Assembly (NCBI GenBank): GCA_002343775.1
Contig: DDSH01000022.1
Coordinates: 155,599 to 219,598 of the forward strand
Source: Anaerolineales bacterium UBA2395
GTDB lineage: Bacteria > Chloroflexota > Anaerolineae > Anaerolineales > Villigracilaceae
DNA: 64,000 bases
Reading direction: 5' to 3'
This document shows positions 18,846 to 26,763 of the stretch, in pieces. Numbering within the stretch: position 1 is the stretch's first letter; every line of letters starts with the position of its first letter. The notes beneath the pieces are model-generated. The model saw only the letters and a list, made by a program, of their open reading frames with translations, had not been told where the DNA came from and did no database searches. A program made the position numbers and the translations under genes.

Positions 18846-19595
18846 TTAACCTGCGCCCCTGCCTGAAAGAACAGCCAGGGGGGTTAGTAGTGCAATCTTT
18901 GCATCCAGCCACAGGGACTGGTTATCCACATATTCAATATCGAACTTCACCTGCGCATCGAAGTCGGTAGTGCAACGCGCCTTCACTTGCTGCAAACCTG
19001 TGATGCCGGGTTGGGCTTCGAGGCGACGATAATGCCAGGATTTGTATATTTCCACTTCGTAAGGAATCGCCGGACGGGGTCCGATCATGCTCATTTCGCC
19101 ATGCAGGACGTTCCACAACTGCGGAAGCTCATCGAGGCTGAATTTACGCAGGAATTTGCCCGGTTGGATAATGCGCGGATCGTTCAGCAGCTTTCGAACC
19201 TGGGTATCCTCTCCCTGGATTTCGAACATCCTCTTTTGGTCGTTTTGGATCAATGCCTGCACATAATCCTTGTGAACGGAAGAGTCGGCATTGATTTTCA
19301 TTGTTCGAAATTTATGGCAACGAAAGGTTTCCTGCCTCCAATACTGCCTGCCGCCCATTCGTATCCGCCGCGCGCCAACCCGTTCCTGTGAAAAAAATAT
19401 CGGACCCGGCGAGTAGAGGTATATTGCGACCGCGATCAACGACATGATGGGCGACAACACAATCAGCAGAAAGCCAGCCAGGGCGATATCCGCTGTACGC
19501 TTCAAAAAGTAATACCCCCTGCGACCTGCAATAACCGGGCGTAATATTCCCGGATCGTATCGGCGTGTTGTTTGAATATTGACTTCGTTCTGCAT
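18846..19595 (-). CDS. Polyprenyl-phosphate sugar-1-phosphate transferase (initiating enzyme)
   Basis: A 249-residue bacterial sugar transferase. One N-terminal membrane helix (ALAGFLLIVLSPIMSLIAVA) is followed by the family motifs SPGPIFFSQERVG, FRCHKFRTM, FLRKFSLDELPQLWNVL and GEMSMIGPRPAIPYEV, then PGITGLQQVKAR. It starts repeat-unit synthesis by moving a sugar phosphate onto undecaprenyl phosphate at the inner membrane. It is of the short, WbaP-core type without the extra N-terminal helices. ATG at 19595 is preferred because GGCGGA lies nine bases upstream and it begins right after the stop of the chain-length gene. Confidence 0.92.
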   Translation of the reverse strand: MQNEVNIQTTRRYDPGILRPVIAGRRGYYFLKRTADIALAGFLLIVLSPIMSLIAVAIYLYSPGPIFFSQERVGARRIRMGGRQYWRQETFRCHKFRTMKINADSSVHKDYVQALIQNDQKRMFEIQGEDTQVRKLLNDPRIIQPGKFLRKFSLDELPQLWNVLHGEMSMIGPRPAIPYEVEIYKSWHYRRLEAQPGITGLQQVKARCTTDFDAQVKFDIEYVDNQSLWLDAKIALLTPLAVLSGRGAG

Positions 19596-19599
19596 GATG

Positions 19600-21114
19600 T
19601 CAATTCCGCCTTTGTGTGGGTTCATCAACGAACGGTTGGATACTGTGTATTTCAGATTCGTTGACAATCAGGCCCAAATACTTATTGCCAAAACGCGTCA
19701 GGAGGTCCGTTGCGATTCGGACGGAATCCCTCCGCACATGCGACCGCCGAACAACGAGTACCACTGCGTCGGCATGGGCGGCAATATTTGCAGTTTCTGC
19801 AAAAGGTACCGCAGGCGCATCGATCAGAATGTAATCGAACAGATGACGGATGGTCTTGAATAGGGGCTCGATTTCAGAGGAGGTAACGAGTAGAGAAGCA
19901 GAATCACTCACAGGTCCGGTTGAGAGAAGCGCGGGCTGTCCATCTTCTCCTCTCTGGATCGCATCCTCCAATTCTGCATTTCCCGCAAGTACATTTATCA
20001 ATCCTTTGTCATTGGGGAGATCGAACGTTTCGTTGAGTTTTGGGTCGCGCAGGTTGCAGTCCACTAGCAGGACTTTCCTACCCTGTTCGGTTAGTGCGCT
20101 TCCCAAATTTGCTGCGGTCGTCGTTACTCCCTGACCAGGTTCTGCCCCGGTAAGCAAGATTATTTTATGGTGCCGCCAGCCGTCTGCAATTTGCAGGGTT
20201 GCGGCAAGGTTCCTCACTGTATTGGCAAGGGGTGATATACCGTTCCGGGAGATCTGCAGATGGGCGCGGCTGGTACTGGGGAAATTCGCCAGAGAAGGCG
20301 CGTTGACGATCATCTCGATCTCTCGGGTGGCATACAGGCGGGTATCGAAGCGCTCGACCAGGAACGCTGCGAACACGCCAACTGCCGCCCCGGCAGACAG
20401 GGCAAGAAGATAGAAGATGATTCGATTCTGTTGGGACGCAACAGGGTTGGGCGGCGCATATTCGACAAGGCTGACAATGCCGGTCTCGAGCGCTTCACGA
20501 TATTCCGCCTGTTCGTACTGGCGCAACAGCGTTTCATACGTCCTTTGTTTTTCCTGCAATAACTGGCTCACGAGCGTGATTTCATCCGACACGGGCGGTG
20601 TTCGCACGATCAACGTTTCATAGTCCGCCCGCATGGCATCCAGATCGGCTTTTGCGCGTTCCAACTGCCCAGCCAGGATGTTCTTCACATCCACGGTACT
20701 GCCGGAGTACAACGCCCTGCCTTGTTCCACCAGGATCTCCGCCAGCGTATTCGCGGCACGCACGGTGAGTTCCGGGTTTGGGTCGGAAGCCCGGACCAAA
20801 ACAAGTTCGGTGCCTTCAATCGTATCCACTTGAACATCCGGGAGATGGTCTGTTTGCAAACGCTCCGCGAGATCCCTCCTGACCGAGGTACTCAGTGCCA
20901 CCCGCACAAAAGTGTTCGTCAATTCGTCGTTATAGTTGTAAAGGGCTGGGGTCTGTGAAGCGCTGGCGTATATTGCAATCCGTAACACTGCGGTGGATTC
21001 GTAAACGGTCACGGCAGATCTCCCCCCGATGTAAACCACACCCAATGCCGCCAAAGCCGCGGTCAGGATTATCCATTTCCTCCGCCACAATACTGTGAGA
21101 TAGTTGAAGTCCAT
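19600..21114 (-). CDS. Wzz-type chain-length regulator fused to a degenerate BY-kinase domain
   Basis: A 504-residue fusion. The N-terminal half has membrane segments near residues 15-35 and 240-260 flanking a periplasmic Wzz domain with coiled-coil character; the C-terminal half is a CpsD/ParA-like nucleotide-binding domain. There the Walker A motif reads GAEPGQGVTTTA, with Val where the phosphate-binding Lys is normally found, while Walker A' (VLLVDCNLRDP) and Walker B (YILIDAPAV) remain. The C-terminal tyrosine cluster of active BY-kinases is absent. GGGAG sets the start at 21114. Likely controls polymer length; kinase activity is doubtful. Confidence 0.88.
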   Translation of the reverse strand: MDFNYLTVLWRRKWIILTAALAALGVVYIGGRSAVTVYESTAVLRIAIYASASQTPALYNYNDELTNTFVRVALSTSVRRDLAERLQTDHLPDVQVDTIEGTELVLVRASDPNPELTVRAANTLAEILVEQGRALYSGSTVDVKNILAGQLERAKADLDAMRADYETLIVRTPPVSDEITLVSQLLQEKQRTYETLLRQYEQAEYREALETGIVSLVEYAPPNPVASQQNRIIFYLLALSAGAAVGVFAAFLVERFDTRLYATREIEMIVNAPSLANFPSTSRAHLQISRNGISPLANTVRNLAATLQIADGWRHHKIILLTGAEPGQGVTTTAANLGSALTEQGRKVLLVDCNLRDPKLNETFDLPNDKGLINVLAGNAELEDAIQRGEDGQPALLSTGPVSDSASLLVTSSEIEPLFKTIRHLFDYILIDAPAVPFAETANIAAHADAVVLVVRRSHVRRDSVRIATDLLTRFGNKYLGLIVNESEIHSIQPFVDEPTQRRN

Positions 21115-21247
21115 ATGCGCTCCCGGCGGAATCGCCACCATAAATTACCCGGCAAGCCCGCCAAGGACACAATATCAGAATAAATCTTTTAGTTTATTTA
21201 AAAATTCTTTGAATACTATTTGATAAATTCCCCCAATACCCGCCGGA

Positions 21248-21952
21248 TTACTCCTCTTTTCTTGGCTCGAACCAATATCCCCGTCCCCACAGTGTATGGA
21301 TGTAACGATGACCGTGCTGGCCATCCTGTATCTTTCTGCGAAGATAGAAAACGTACAAGGACGGGTTCGACAAACTGCCTGGAACCAAATCCCCCCAGAC
21401 CTCCCTTGACAACTCATGTTTCGAAACGATCTTCCCCTGTTCGCGCACCAGATGCGCCAGCATGCCGTACTCATGCGGCGAAAGTTCCACGATCTCGCCA
21501 TTCAGCCTGACCATCTCTGTCGACAAATCTATCGCAAGGAAGGGATCTTCATAGGCAAGGATATAGGATGCTTCTTTCGAGGCATGCGCATGGGAGCGAC
21601 GTAACAGAGCGCGAACCCGCGCCTCGAACTCATTTTTATTGAACGGTTTTCTGACGAAGTCATCCACCCCAACATTAAAACCACGCAACATATCATGTTG
21701 ATCTGTCCGGGCGGTCAGCATTAAGACAGGGACACTGGACATTTCGCGCAGACGCGCGCACACTGAAAACCCATCCATCCCCGGCATCATGATATCAAGA
21801 ATGACCAGATCGGGATGAATATCGTAGGATTTTTTTAAACCATCAGGACCCGAATACGATTGATAAACCGTCAGGTCCATCGGACGCAGGATTACATCCA
21901 CCAGCTTCCCCAGTTCCGGGTCATCATCGATCAATAGTATTTTTTTTCCCAT
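21248..21952 (-). CDS. OmpR/PhoB-type response regulator
   Basis: A 234-residue two-domain regulator. The receiver domain shows the acidic pocket IDDD, the phosphorylation Asp in VILDIMMPGMDG and the conserved Lys in VRKPF. The C-terminal winged helix reads LSPHEYGMLAHLV ... YVFYLRRKI ... IHTLWGRGYWF. GGGAG six bases before the ATG at 21952 fixes the start. No histidine kinase is adjacent. It lies 133 bases upstream of the polysaccharide genes in the same direction, so it may control them or share their transcript. Confidence 0.92.
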   Translation of the reverse strand: MGKKILLIDDDPELGKLVDVILRPMDLTVYQSYSGPDGLKKSYDIHPDLVILDIMMPGMDGFSVCARLREMSSVPVLMLTARTDQHDMLRGFNVGVDDFVRKPFNKNEFEARVRALLRRSHAHASKEASYILAYEDPFLAIDLSTEMVRLNGEIVELSPHEYGMLAHLVREQGKIVSKHELSREVWGDLVPGSLSNPSLYVFYLRRKIQDGQHGHRYIHTLWGRGYWFEPRKEE

Positions 21953-21985
21953 CCCGATCTCCCAATACATGATGGTGATCTTGTT

Positions 21986-22001
21986 CTCAATCATCATAGC
22001 A
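21986..22001 (-). promoter_or_regulatory. Extended -10 promoter for the response regulator
   Basis: Read on the minus strand, TGCTATGAT forms an extended -10 box (hexamer at 21993-21998). The predicted start of transcription near 21986 gives a leader of about 34 bases holding the GGGAG site of the regulator gene. The inverted repeat at 22008-22037 covers the place of a -35 box. Confidence 0.55.
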
Positions 22002-22007
22002 CAAACC

Positions 22008-22037
22008 CCTTAACCTTTCAATTATGAAAGGTTAAGG
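22008..22037. promoter_or_regulatory. Perfect inverted repeat, candidate operator
   Basis: Two perfect 12-base arms (CCTTAACCTTTC and its complement) are separated by six bases. The element sits between two divergent genes and covers about -22 to -51 of the predicted response-regulator promoter. It has no T-run on either strand, so it is not a normal terminator. It could be an operator or a member of the AACCTT-type intergenic repeats found in the his operon. Confidence 0.5.
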
Positions 22038-22165
22038 TTGCGTGTAAATCCGATTAATTCCGCCGCAAATGTAAAAAATGGTTTTTTGACGCAACCCTTG
22101 AGACCAAATGAGATTTGCCAGAATTTGTGGTACATTCTTGACAATATTCCACCAAGGAGCATCCC

Positions 22166-23614
22166 ATGGAACAAAAAGCAGGTGCGCAGATCAGCCAGCG
22201 GGCATTCATTCAGTCGCTGGTGATTTTGTTTGTATTGATGATGATCGCCGGGATTTTGACGCTCGTCGTCCCTGCCGGGCAATTTACCCGTGTCGAAGTG
22301 GACGGGCGTGAGACCATCGACCCCGCTTCCTTCCAATTCATCGAACGCCCCGACTACCCTATCTGGCGTTGGTTCATCGCTCCTGTTGAAGTCCTCGGCA
22401 GTGAAAGCGGTTTGACCGTCATCGTCATCATCATCGTCTTGTTCTTCGCGGGCGGCGCCTTCGCCGTGATGGACAAGACCGGAACACTGCGCGCTTTCAT
22501 CGGTCGCATCGTGCGTCGTTTCAGCGGACAAAAATACACACTGCTCTGGATGGTCTCGCTCGCCTTCATGTTCCTCGGCGCGACTCTCGGCACGTTTGAA
22601 GAAGTCGTTCTGCTCGTCCCGGTGATGATCGCGCTCTCCTATTCGCTCGGCTGGGATGCACTCGTCGGCTTGGGCATGTCCATCCTCGCCACCAACATGG
22701 GATTCTCCGCCGCCATCTCCAACCCATACACGCTCGGTGTGGCGCAGCAACTTGCAGGCTTGCCGCTCTTCTCAGGCGCATGGCTGCGGGTGATTATCTT
22801 TGTAGTTATCTACCTCATCTTTATGCTCTTTCTTTCGGCGTACGCACGCAAGATCGACAAGGACCCCAAAGCTTCGCTTGTGCATGGCGAAGACAATGCC
22901 GAACGTGAAAAATACAAGAGCATGGATGCATCCTTCATCGAAGAAGACCCGAAGCAAAACCGCGCCATGAACTTCTTCGGCATCTTCCTCATCTTCATCT
23001 TTCTCACGATGCTCGCCGGACCTTTCGTGCCTGCCATCTCCGATTACGCGCTCCCCATCGTCGGCATTCTCTTCCTCATCGGCGGATTGGGCGCGGGCTT
23101 CCTCTCTGGCAAAGGCGGCAAAACCGTCTGGCAGGGACTCGTCGAAGGTCTCATCGGACTCGCTCCCTCGGTCCCGCTCATTCTCATGGCTGCCAGCATC
23201 CGTTTCATCATCGACAGCGGCGGCGTGACCGACACCATCCTGCATGCGGCAGCTGAGCCGTTCCAGCAACTCGGGGCATTCCCCGCTGCGGTTGTCGTGT
23301 ATGCGCTTGCGCTTGGCATCGAGTTCTTCATCGCGTCGGGTTCTGCCAAAGCATTTTTGATGATGCCCATCGTCCTGCCGCTTGCCGACCTGATCGGCGT
23401 CACGCGCCAAACTGCCGTGCTCGCCTACATCTTCGGTGACGGTTTTTCCAACCTCGCCTACCCCACCAATCCGGTCCTGCTCATCAGCCTTGGTCTAACC
23501 ATCGTCAGTTACCCTAAATGGATCCGCTGGACAGCAAAACTCTGGCTGTGGGTCATCCTTGTGACCATCGTATTTTTGGGCGTCGCCGTCGCGATCAACC
23601 TTGGACCGTTCTAA
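22166..23614 (+). CDS. YfcC-family membrane transporter (short-chain carboxylate / amino acid type)
   Basis: A 482-residue protein with about 12 membrane segments of the C4-dicarboxylate anaerobic carrier (YfcC) family. The N-terminus VILFVLMMIAGILTLVVPAGQF and the conserved GTFEEVVLLVPVMIALSYSLG and GFSAAISNPYTLGVAQ segments are typical, as is the late NLAYPTNPVLLISL hairpin. AAGGAG precedes the ATG. Substrates of this family are poorly defined; carboxylates, peptides and basic amino acids have been suggested. It precedes the his attenuator but ends before its promoter. Confidence 0.88.
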   Translation: MEQKAGAQISQRAFIQSLVILFVLMMIAGILTLVVPAGQFTRVEVDGRETIDPASFQFIERPDYPIWRWFIAPVEVLGSESGLTVIVIIIVLFFAGGAFAVMDKTGTLRAFIGRIVRRFSGQKYTLLWMVSLAFMFLGATLGTFEEVVLLVPVMIALSYSLGWDALVGLGMSILATNMGFSAAISNPYTLGVAQQLAGLPLFSGAWLRVIIFVVIYLIFMLFLSAYARKIDKDPKASLVHGEDNAEREKYKSMDASFIEEDPKQNRAMNFFGIFLIFIFLTMLAGPFVPAISDYALPIVGILFLIGGLGAGFLSGKGGKTVWQGLVEGLIGLAPSVPLILMAASIRFIIDSGGVTDTILHAAAEPFQQLGAFPAAVVVYALALGIEFFIASGSAKAFLMMPIVLPLADLIGVTRQTAVLAYIFGDGFSNLAYPTNPVLLISLGLTIVSYPKWIRWTAKLWLWVILVTIVFLGVAVAINLGPF

Positions 23615-23645
23615 TTTCCTGTCCATCGCTTCTTTGGCAACAGGG

Positions 23646-23674
23646 TTGTCAAAAATAAACGACCTTGTTATACT
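23646..23674 (+). promoter_or_regulatory. his operon promoter
   Basis: TTGTCA (23646-23651), a 17-base spacer and TATACT (23669-23674) form a near-consensus sigma70-type promoter. Transcription is predicted to start at about 23681, only four bases before the leader-peptide ATG. Confidence 0.8.
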
Positions 23675-23684
23675 GCCGCCCAAC

Positions 23685-23777
23685 ATGAACAACAAGTCCG
23701 CGCTTAAGCACCACCATCATCATATTCAACCCCCGCATGGTCGGGAGGTTTATGTGCGCGTACCTGTGATTGGATAG
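23685..23777 (+). CDS. hisL: Histidine operon leader peptide
   Basis: A 30-codon reading frame, MNNKSALK then five consecutive His codons (23709-23723) and a sixth His codon at 23736, ending with TAG at 23775. It lies 90 bases upstream of hisG, behind a strong promoter and ahead of a terminator. Known leader peptides of his operons sense charged tRNA-His by ribosome stalling at such a run. There is no Shine-Dalgarno sequence and the predicted transcript begins three or four bases before the ATG, so initiation is probably leaderless. The peptide itself need have no function. It is not homologous in sequence to enterobacterial HisL beyond the His run. Confidence 0.88.
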   Translation: MNNKSALKHHHHHIQPPHGREVYVRVPVIG

Positions 23778-23829
23778 CAGATACCCATACTTCACCTCAT
23801 CAAGCCCCGACCCCGCGTCGGGGTTTTTT
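23732..23829 (+). promoter_or_regulatory. his attenuator: mutually exclusive antiterminator and terminator
   Basis: Segment 23739-23745 (GGTCGGG) is perfectly complementary to 23806-23812 (CCCGACC), which is the 5' arm of the terminator at 23805-23829. The same segment can instead pair with CCCG at 23732-23735. A ribosome held at the His codons would cover 23732-23735, free 23739-23745 and favour the antiterminator; smooth translation would favour the terminator. The pairings are read directly from sequence; the regulatory outcome is inferred from known his attenuators. Confidence 0.8.
23805..23829 (+). terminator. Attenuator terminator hairpin upstream of hisG
   Basis: CCCCGAC and GTCGGGG form a perfect seven-pair stem around a five-base loop, followed by six T. 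It stands between the leader peptide and hisG. Confidence 0.88.
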
Positions 23830-23866
23830 GTTACCTACCAGACACAAAATTCAAAGGAAACCTTTT

Positions 23867-24865
23867 ATGACCCAACCCACCCTTCGTCTCTCGCTTCCCT
23901 CCAAAGGACGCCTCATGGATGACTCGCTCGACTTCCTCGCCGAGTGCGGACTCTCCGTGCAAAAACTCAATCCGCGCCAGTATCAGGCGAAGATGCCCGC
24001 CCTGCCAGAGTTGACCGTCCTCTTTCAACGCCCAGGTGACATTGTGGTCAGCGTCCGCCAAGGCAGTGTGGACTTTGGCATCACGGGCATCGACGTGCTC
24101 GAAGAAAATCGCGGCGACAACGGCGAGATCATCGTGCTGCATGACGAACTCGGCTATGGCGGATGTGCGCTTATGCTTGCCGTCCCTGAAGCATGGGATG
24201 ATGTCAATGACATCCCATCGCTGAAAAAGTATGTGACGAATCTCAACCGTCCGCTGAGAGTGGCGACCAAATTCCCCGTCCTCACCGAACGCTTCCTCAA
24301 GGCGCAGAACATTCCCCACACGCTCATCACTGCCGAAGGGACTCTCGAAACCGCGCCGACCATCGGCTATGCCGACATCATCTCCGACCTTGTTTCATCG
24401 GGGCAAACGTTGCAAGACAATCGTCTACGTGCGCTGCGCGACGGAGTCATCCAAGCCTCGCAAGCCGCATTGATCGCAAACCGCAAAGCCCTGCAAACGA
24501 ATCCACAAGCGCTTGAAATGGCACGTCGCTTGCTCGAATATATCGAGGCACATCTCAGGGCGAAGGAAAATTTTCTGGTCATTGCGAACATGCGCGGGCG
24601 GAGTCCCGAAGCGATCGCGTCCAAACTTTTCAATGAAACTTCCGTGGGAGGTTTGCAAGGTCCCACGATCAGCCCCATCATCACCCGCGAAGCAAATCAA
24701 GATTGGCACTCCGTCACCGTCGTCGTGCCACGCAAACGTCTGCCACAAGCCATCACTGAACTTCGCAGCGTTGGTGGCAGCGGCATCATCGTCTCGCCTG
24801 TGACCTACATCTTTGAAGAGGAACCGCCGCGCTACACAGCAATGCTGGCAGAGTTGAAAAAATAA
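23867..24865 (+). CDS. hisG: ATP phosphoribosyltransferase, long form
   Basis: First enzyme of histidine synthesis: joins ATP and PRPP. The 332-residue protein has the substrate-binding start LRLSLPSKGRLMDDSLDFL, the PRPP-binding segment GYADIISDLVSSGQTL and a C-terminal ACT-like regulatory domain (LPQAITELRSVGGSGIIVSP), so it should not need HisZ and is likely inhibited by histidine. AAAGGA lies eight bases before the ATG; the frame is open further upstream but only within the terminator region. It is about 30-40 residues longer than typical long forms. Confidence 0.95.
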   Translation: MTQPTLRLSLPSKGRLMDDSLDFLAECGLSVQKLNPRQYQAKMPALPELTVLFQRPGDIVVSVRQGSVDFGITGIDVLEENRGDNGEIIVLHDELGYGGCALMLAVPEAWDDVNDIPSLKKYVTNLNRPLRVATKFPVLTERFLKAQNIPHTLITAEGTLETAPTIGYADIISDLVSSGQTLQDNRLRALRDGVIQASQAALIANRKALQTNPQALEMARRLLEYIEAHLRAKENFLVIANMRGRSPEAIASKLFNETSVGGLQGPTISPIITREANQDWHSVTVVVPRKRLPQAITELRSVGGSGIIVSPVTYIFEEEPPRYTAMLAELKK

Positions 24866-24921
24866 GACGCGCGGCGCGCTTCTTACTCAGCCTGAACCTG
24901 ATTCTGTTTTCTGGAGTTTTT

Positions 24922-26013
24922 ATGCAAATCCGCAAGCACCTCGAATCCCTTCCGCCCTACACCCCCATCGAGCCCTTTGAAGTTCTCTCGGCTCGTATCG
25001 GACGTGAACCGTCGCAGATCGTCAAACTCGATGCAAACGAAAATCCCTACGGCATTCTGCCCGCTGTTCGCAAGTCGCTCGCAGAGATGAACTTTCCGCA
25101 CATCTACCCCGATCCTGAATCGCGTGCCTTGCGTCAGTCGCTTGTCAAGTTCACCGGCGTGGATGAAGATTATCTGCTCGCTGGCTCTGGCGCGGATGAA
25201 TTACTCGACCTGCTCATGCGCGTCTTTCTTGAGCCGAACGAGTGCATTCTCTCCTGCCCACCGACATTTGGCATGTATCCCTTCGACGCGGAGTTGAACG
25301 CTGCGCGTTGTATCGAAGTGCCGCGCAATGCGGACTTCTCTTTGAACATGGACGGCATACGAAAAGCAGTTGATGAATACAAGCCAAAGTTGTTATTCAT
25401 CGCTTCGCCCAATAACCCCGACGGTTCGTTGATCCCATCGGATGTAATGGATGAATTACTCGCGCTTCCGCTATTGGTGGTGCTCGATGAAGCCTACATT
25501 GAATTTGCTGGCGAGAATCTCGGCGCGAGTCTCAGCCGAATCCGCGAAGTGCCACAACAGGAAAATCTGGTCGTGTTGCGAACGTTCAGCAAATGGGCAG
25601 GGCTGGCAGGTCTGCGCATTGGTTATGGCGCGTTTCCCAAATGGCTCATGCCCACCTTGTGGAAGTCCAAGCAGCCGTACAATGTCAACGTCGCTGCCAG
25701 TGTTGCCGCGCAAGCGTCACTGGCGAATGTGGATGAGTTGAAGGTGTTAGTCGAAAAACTCAAGGATGAACGAACCCGCCTCCTCTCCGCGCTGACAGAG
25801 ATTCCGTACCTCAAGCCGTATCCCACGCAATCGAACTTTATCCTCTGCCAAGTGGACGGGCGCGACGCTGCCGAGTTGAAAGCGAAATTGGCGCAGGAAT
25901 TCGGAGTCTTCATCCGCTACTTCAACAAGCCTGGGTTGAGAGATCACATTCGCATTAGTGTTGGAAGACCGAATGATACGGATGTGTTATTGGAAGCGTT
26001 GAAACGGTTATAA
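24922..26013 (+). CDS. hisC: Histidinol-phosphate aminotransferase
   Basis: A 363-residue PLP enzyme of fold type I converting imidazole acetol phosphate to histidinol phosphate. Visible motifs are KLDANENPYG near the N-terminus, AGSGADELLDLLMRVF, FIASPNNPDGS, VVLDEAYIEF and the PLP lysine in LRTFSKWAGLAGLRIGYG, with the substrate Arg in HIRISVGRP at the end. Second gene of the operon, 56 bases after hisG with CTGGAG before the ATG. Confidence 0.95.
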   Translation: MQIRKHLESLPPYTPIEPFEVLSARIGREPSQIVKLDANENPYGILPAVRKSLAEMNFPHIYPDPESRALRQSLVKFTGVDEDYLLAGSGADELLDLLMRVFLEPNECILSCPPTFGMYPFDAELNAARCIEVPRNADFSLNMDGIRKAVDEYKPKLLFIASPNNPDGSLIPSDVMDELLALPLLVVLDEAYIEFAGENLGASLSRIREVPQQENLVVLRTFSKWAGLAGLRIGYGAFPKWLMPTLWKSKQPYNVNVAASVAAQASLANVDELKVLVEKLKDERTRLLSALTEIPYLKPYPTQSNFILCQVDGRDAAELKAKLAQEFGVFIRYFNKPGLRDHIRISVGRPNDTDVLLEALKRL

Positions 26014-26073
26014 GGTTCAATTTTGAACGTTGAAGGTTCTTAACCTGCGACCTGCAACCTTAAACCTGTAACC
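26014..26073 (+). repeat. Intergenic hairpin repeat, AACCTT family (hisC-hisB)
   Basis: The gap is filled by GTTGAAGGTT and AACCTGCAACCTTAAACC, complementary arms of a degenerate hairpin. Related copies occur between hisA and hisF and between hisI and hisE. Confidence 0.6.
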
Positions 26074-26084
26074 AAAGGAGAATT

Positions 26085-26672
26085 ATGAGAACTTCAGAAG
26101 TATCCCGTCAAACAAACGAAACACAGATCGAGATCAAATTGAACCTGGATGGCACAGGCAAGCACGAGATTTCCACAGGTGTTGGGTTTCTCGACCACAT
26201 GCTGACCCATCTTGCCGTGCATGGTCTCTTTGACCTGACCGTTAAAGCGCAAGGCGACCTGCACATTGACGTCCATCACACGGTGGAAGATGTGGCGCTG
26301 GCATTGGGTCAAGCCTTCGATAAAGCGTTGGGCGACCGCAAGGGGATTGTCCGCATGGGCGATAGTTTCGCGCCAATGGATGAGACTCTTGCGCACGTGG
26401 CAATGGACTTGTCAGGGCGATCGTATACAGTGGTGCAGGTCGAGTGGCACACGCCGTATGTGGGCAATATCCCTGTGACGTTGTTTCCGCATTTCTTCGA
26501 GTCGTTTGCAGTACAGGCGCGTTGCAACCTCCATGCACGAGTCTTGTACGGGCGCGATGACCACCATCAAGCCGAAGCGTTGTTCAAAGCCTGGGCGCGC
26601 GCGTTGGATGCGTCCACGCAGTTTGATGCGCGGAGGGGTGGGGCGATCCCATCCACAAAAGGCAGTTTGTAA
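26085..26672 (+). CDS. hisB: Imidazoleglycerol-phosphate dehydratase (monofunctional)
   Basis: A 195-residue enzyme that dehydrates imidazoleglycerol phosphate. Metal-binding landmarks are GVGFLDHMLTHLAVH, HHTVEDVALALGQAF, and YGRDDHHQAEALFKA. It lacks the histidinol-phosphatase domain found in the bifunctional enterobacterial HisB, so another enzyme must supply that step. AAAGGAG lies five bases upstream of the ATG. Confidence 0.96.
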   Translation: MRTSEVSRQTNETQIEIKLNLDGTGKHEISTGVGFLDHMLTHLAVHGLFDLTVKAQGDLHIDVHHTVEDVALALGQAFDKALGDRKGIVRMGDSFAPMDETLAHVAMDLSGRSYTVVQVEWHTPYVGNIPVTLFPHFFESFAVQARCNLHARVLYGRDDHHQAEALFKAWARALDASTQFDARRGGAIPSTKGSL

Positions 26673-26675
26673 AAA

Positions 26676-26756
26676 TGACGATGGACGACAGACCATTGAC
26701 CATCCCAGGGGGACGCTTCGCAATTGTCTATCGTCCGTGGTCTATAGTCAATACGG
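26676..26756 (+). repeat. Intergenic hairpin repeat, GACGATGGAC family (hisB-hisH)
   Basis: The arms GACGATGGACGACAGACC and GTCTATCGTCCGTGGTC are imperfect complements and nearly fill the gap. A second copy lies between hisF and hisI. Confidence 0.6.
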
Positions 26757-26763
26757 AGTATTT

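Noticed and set aside
22772..23410. Minus-strand frame of 212 codons inside the YfcC gene
   Set aside because: Its charged, Asp/Glu-rich translation mirrors the hydrophobic transporter codons on the other strand; no ribosome site or motif supports it.
23709..23723. His codon run as an artificial His-tag or vector remnant
   Set aside because: It is embedded in a promoter-leader-terminator arrangement directly before hisG, with native codon mix and no vector sequence.
26506..26763. N-terminal extension of HisH
   Set aside because: It runs antiphase through hisB and the repeat; HisH homologues start at the IDANTGN motif, where GGAG precedes the ATG.
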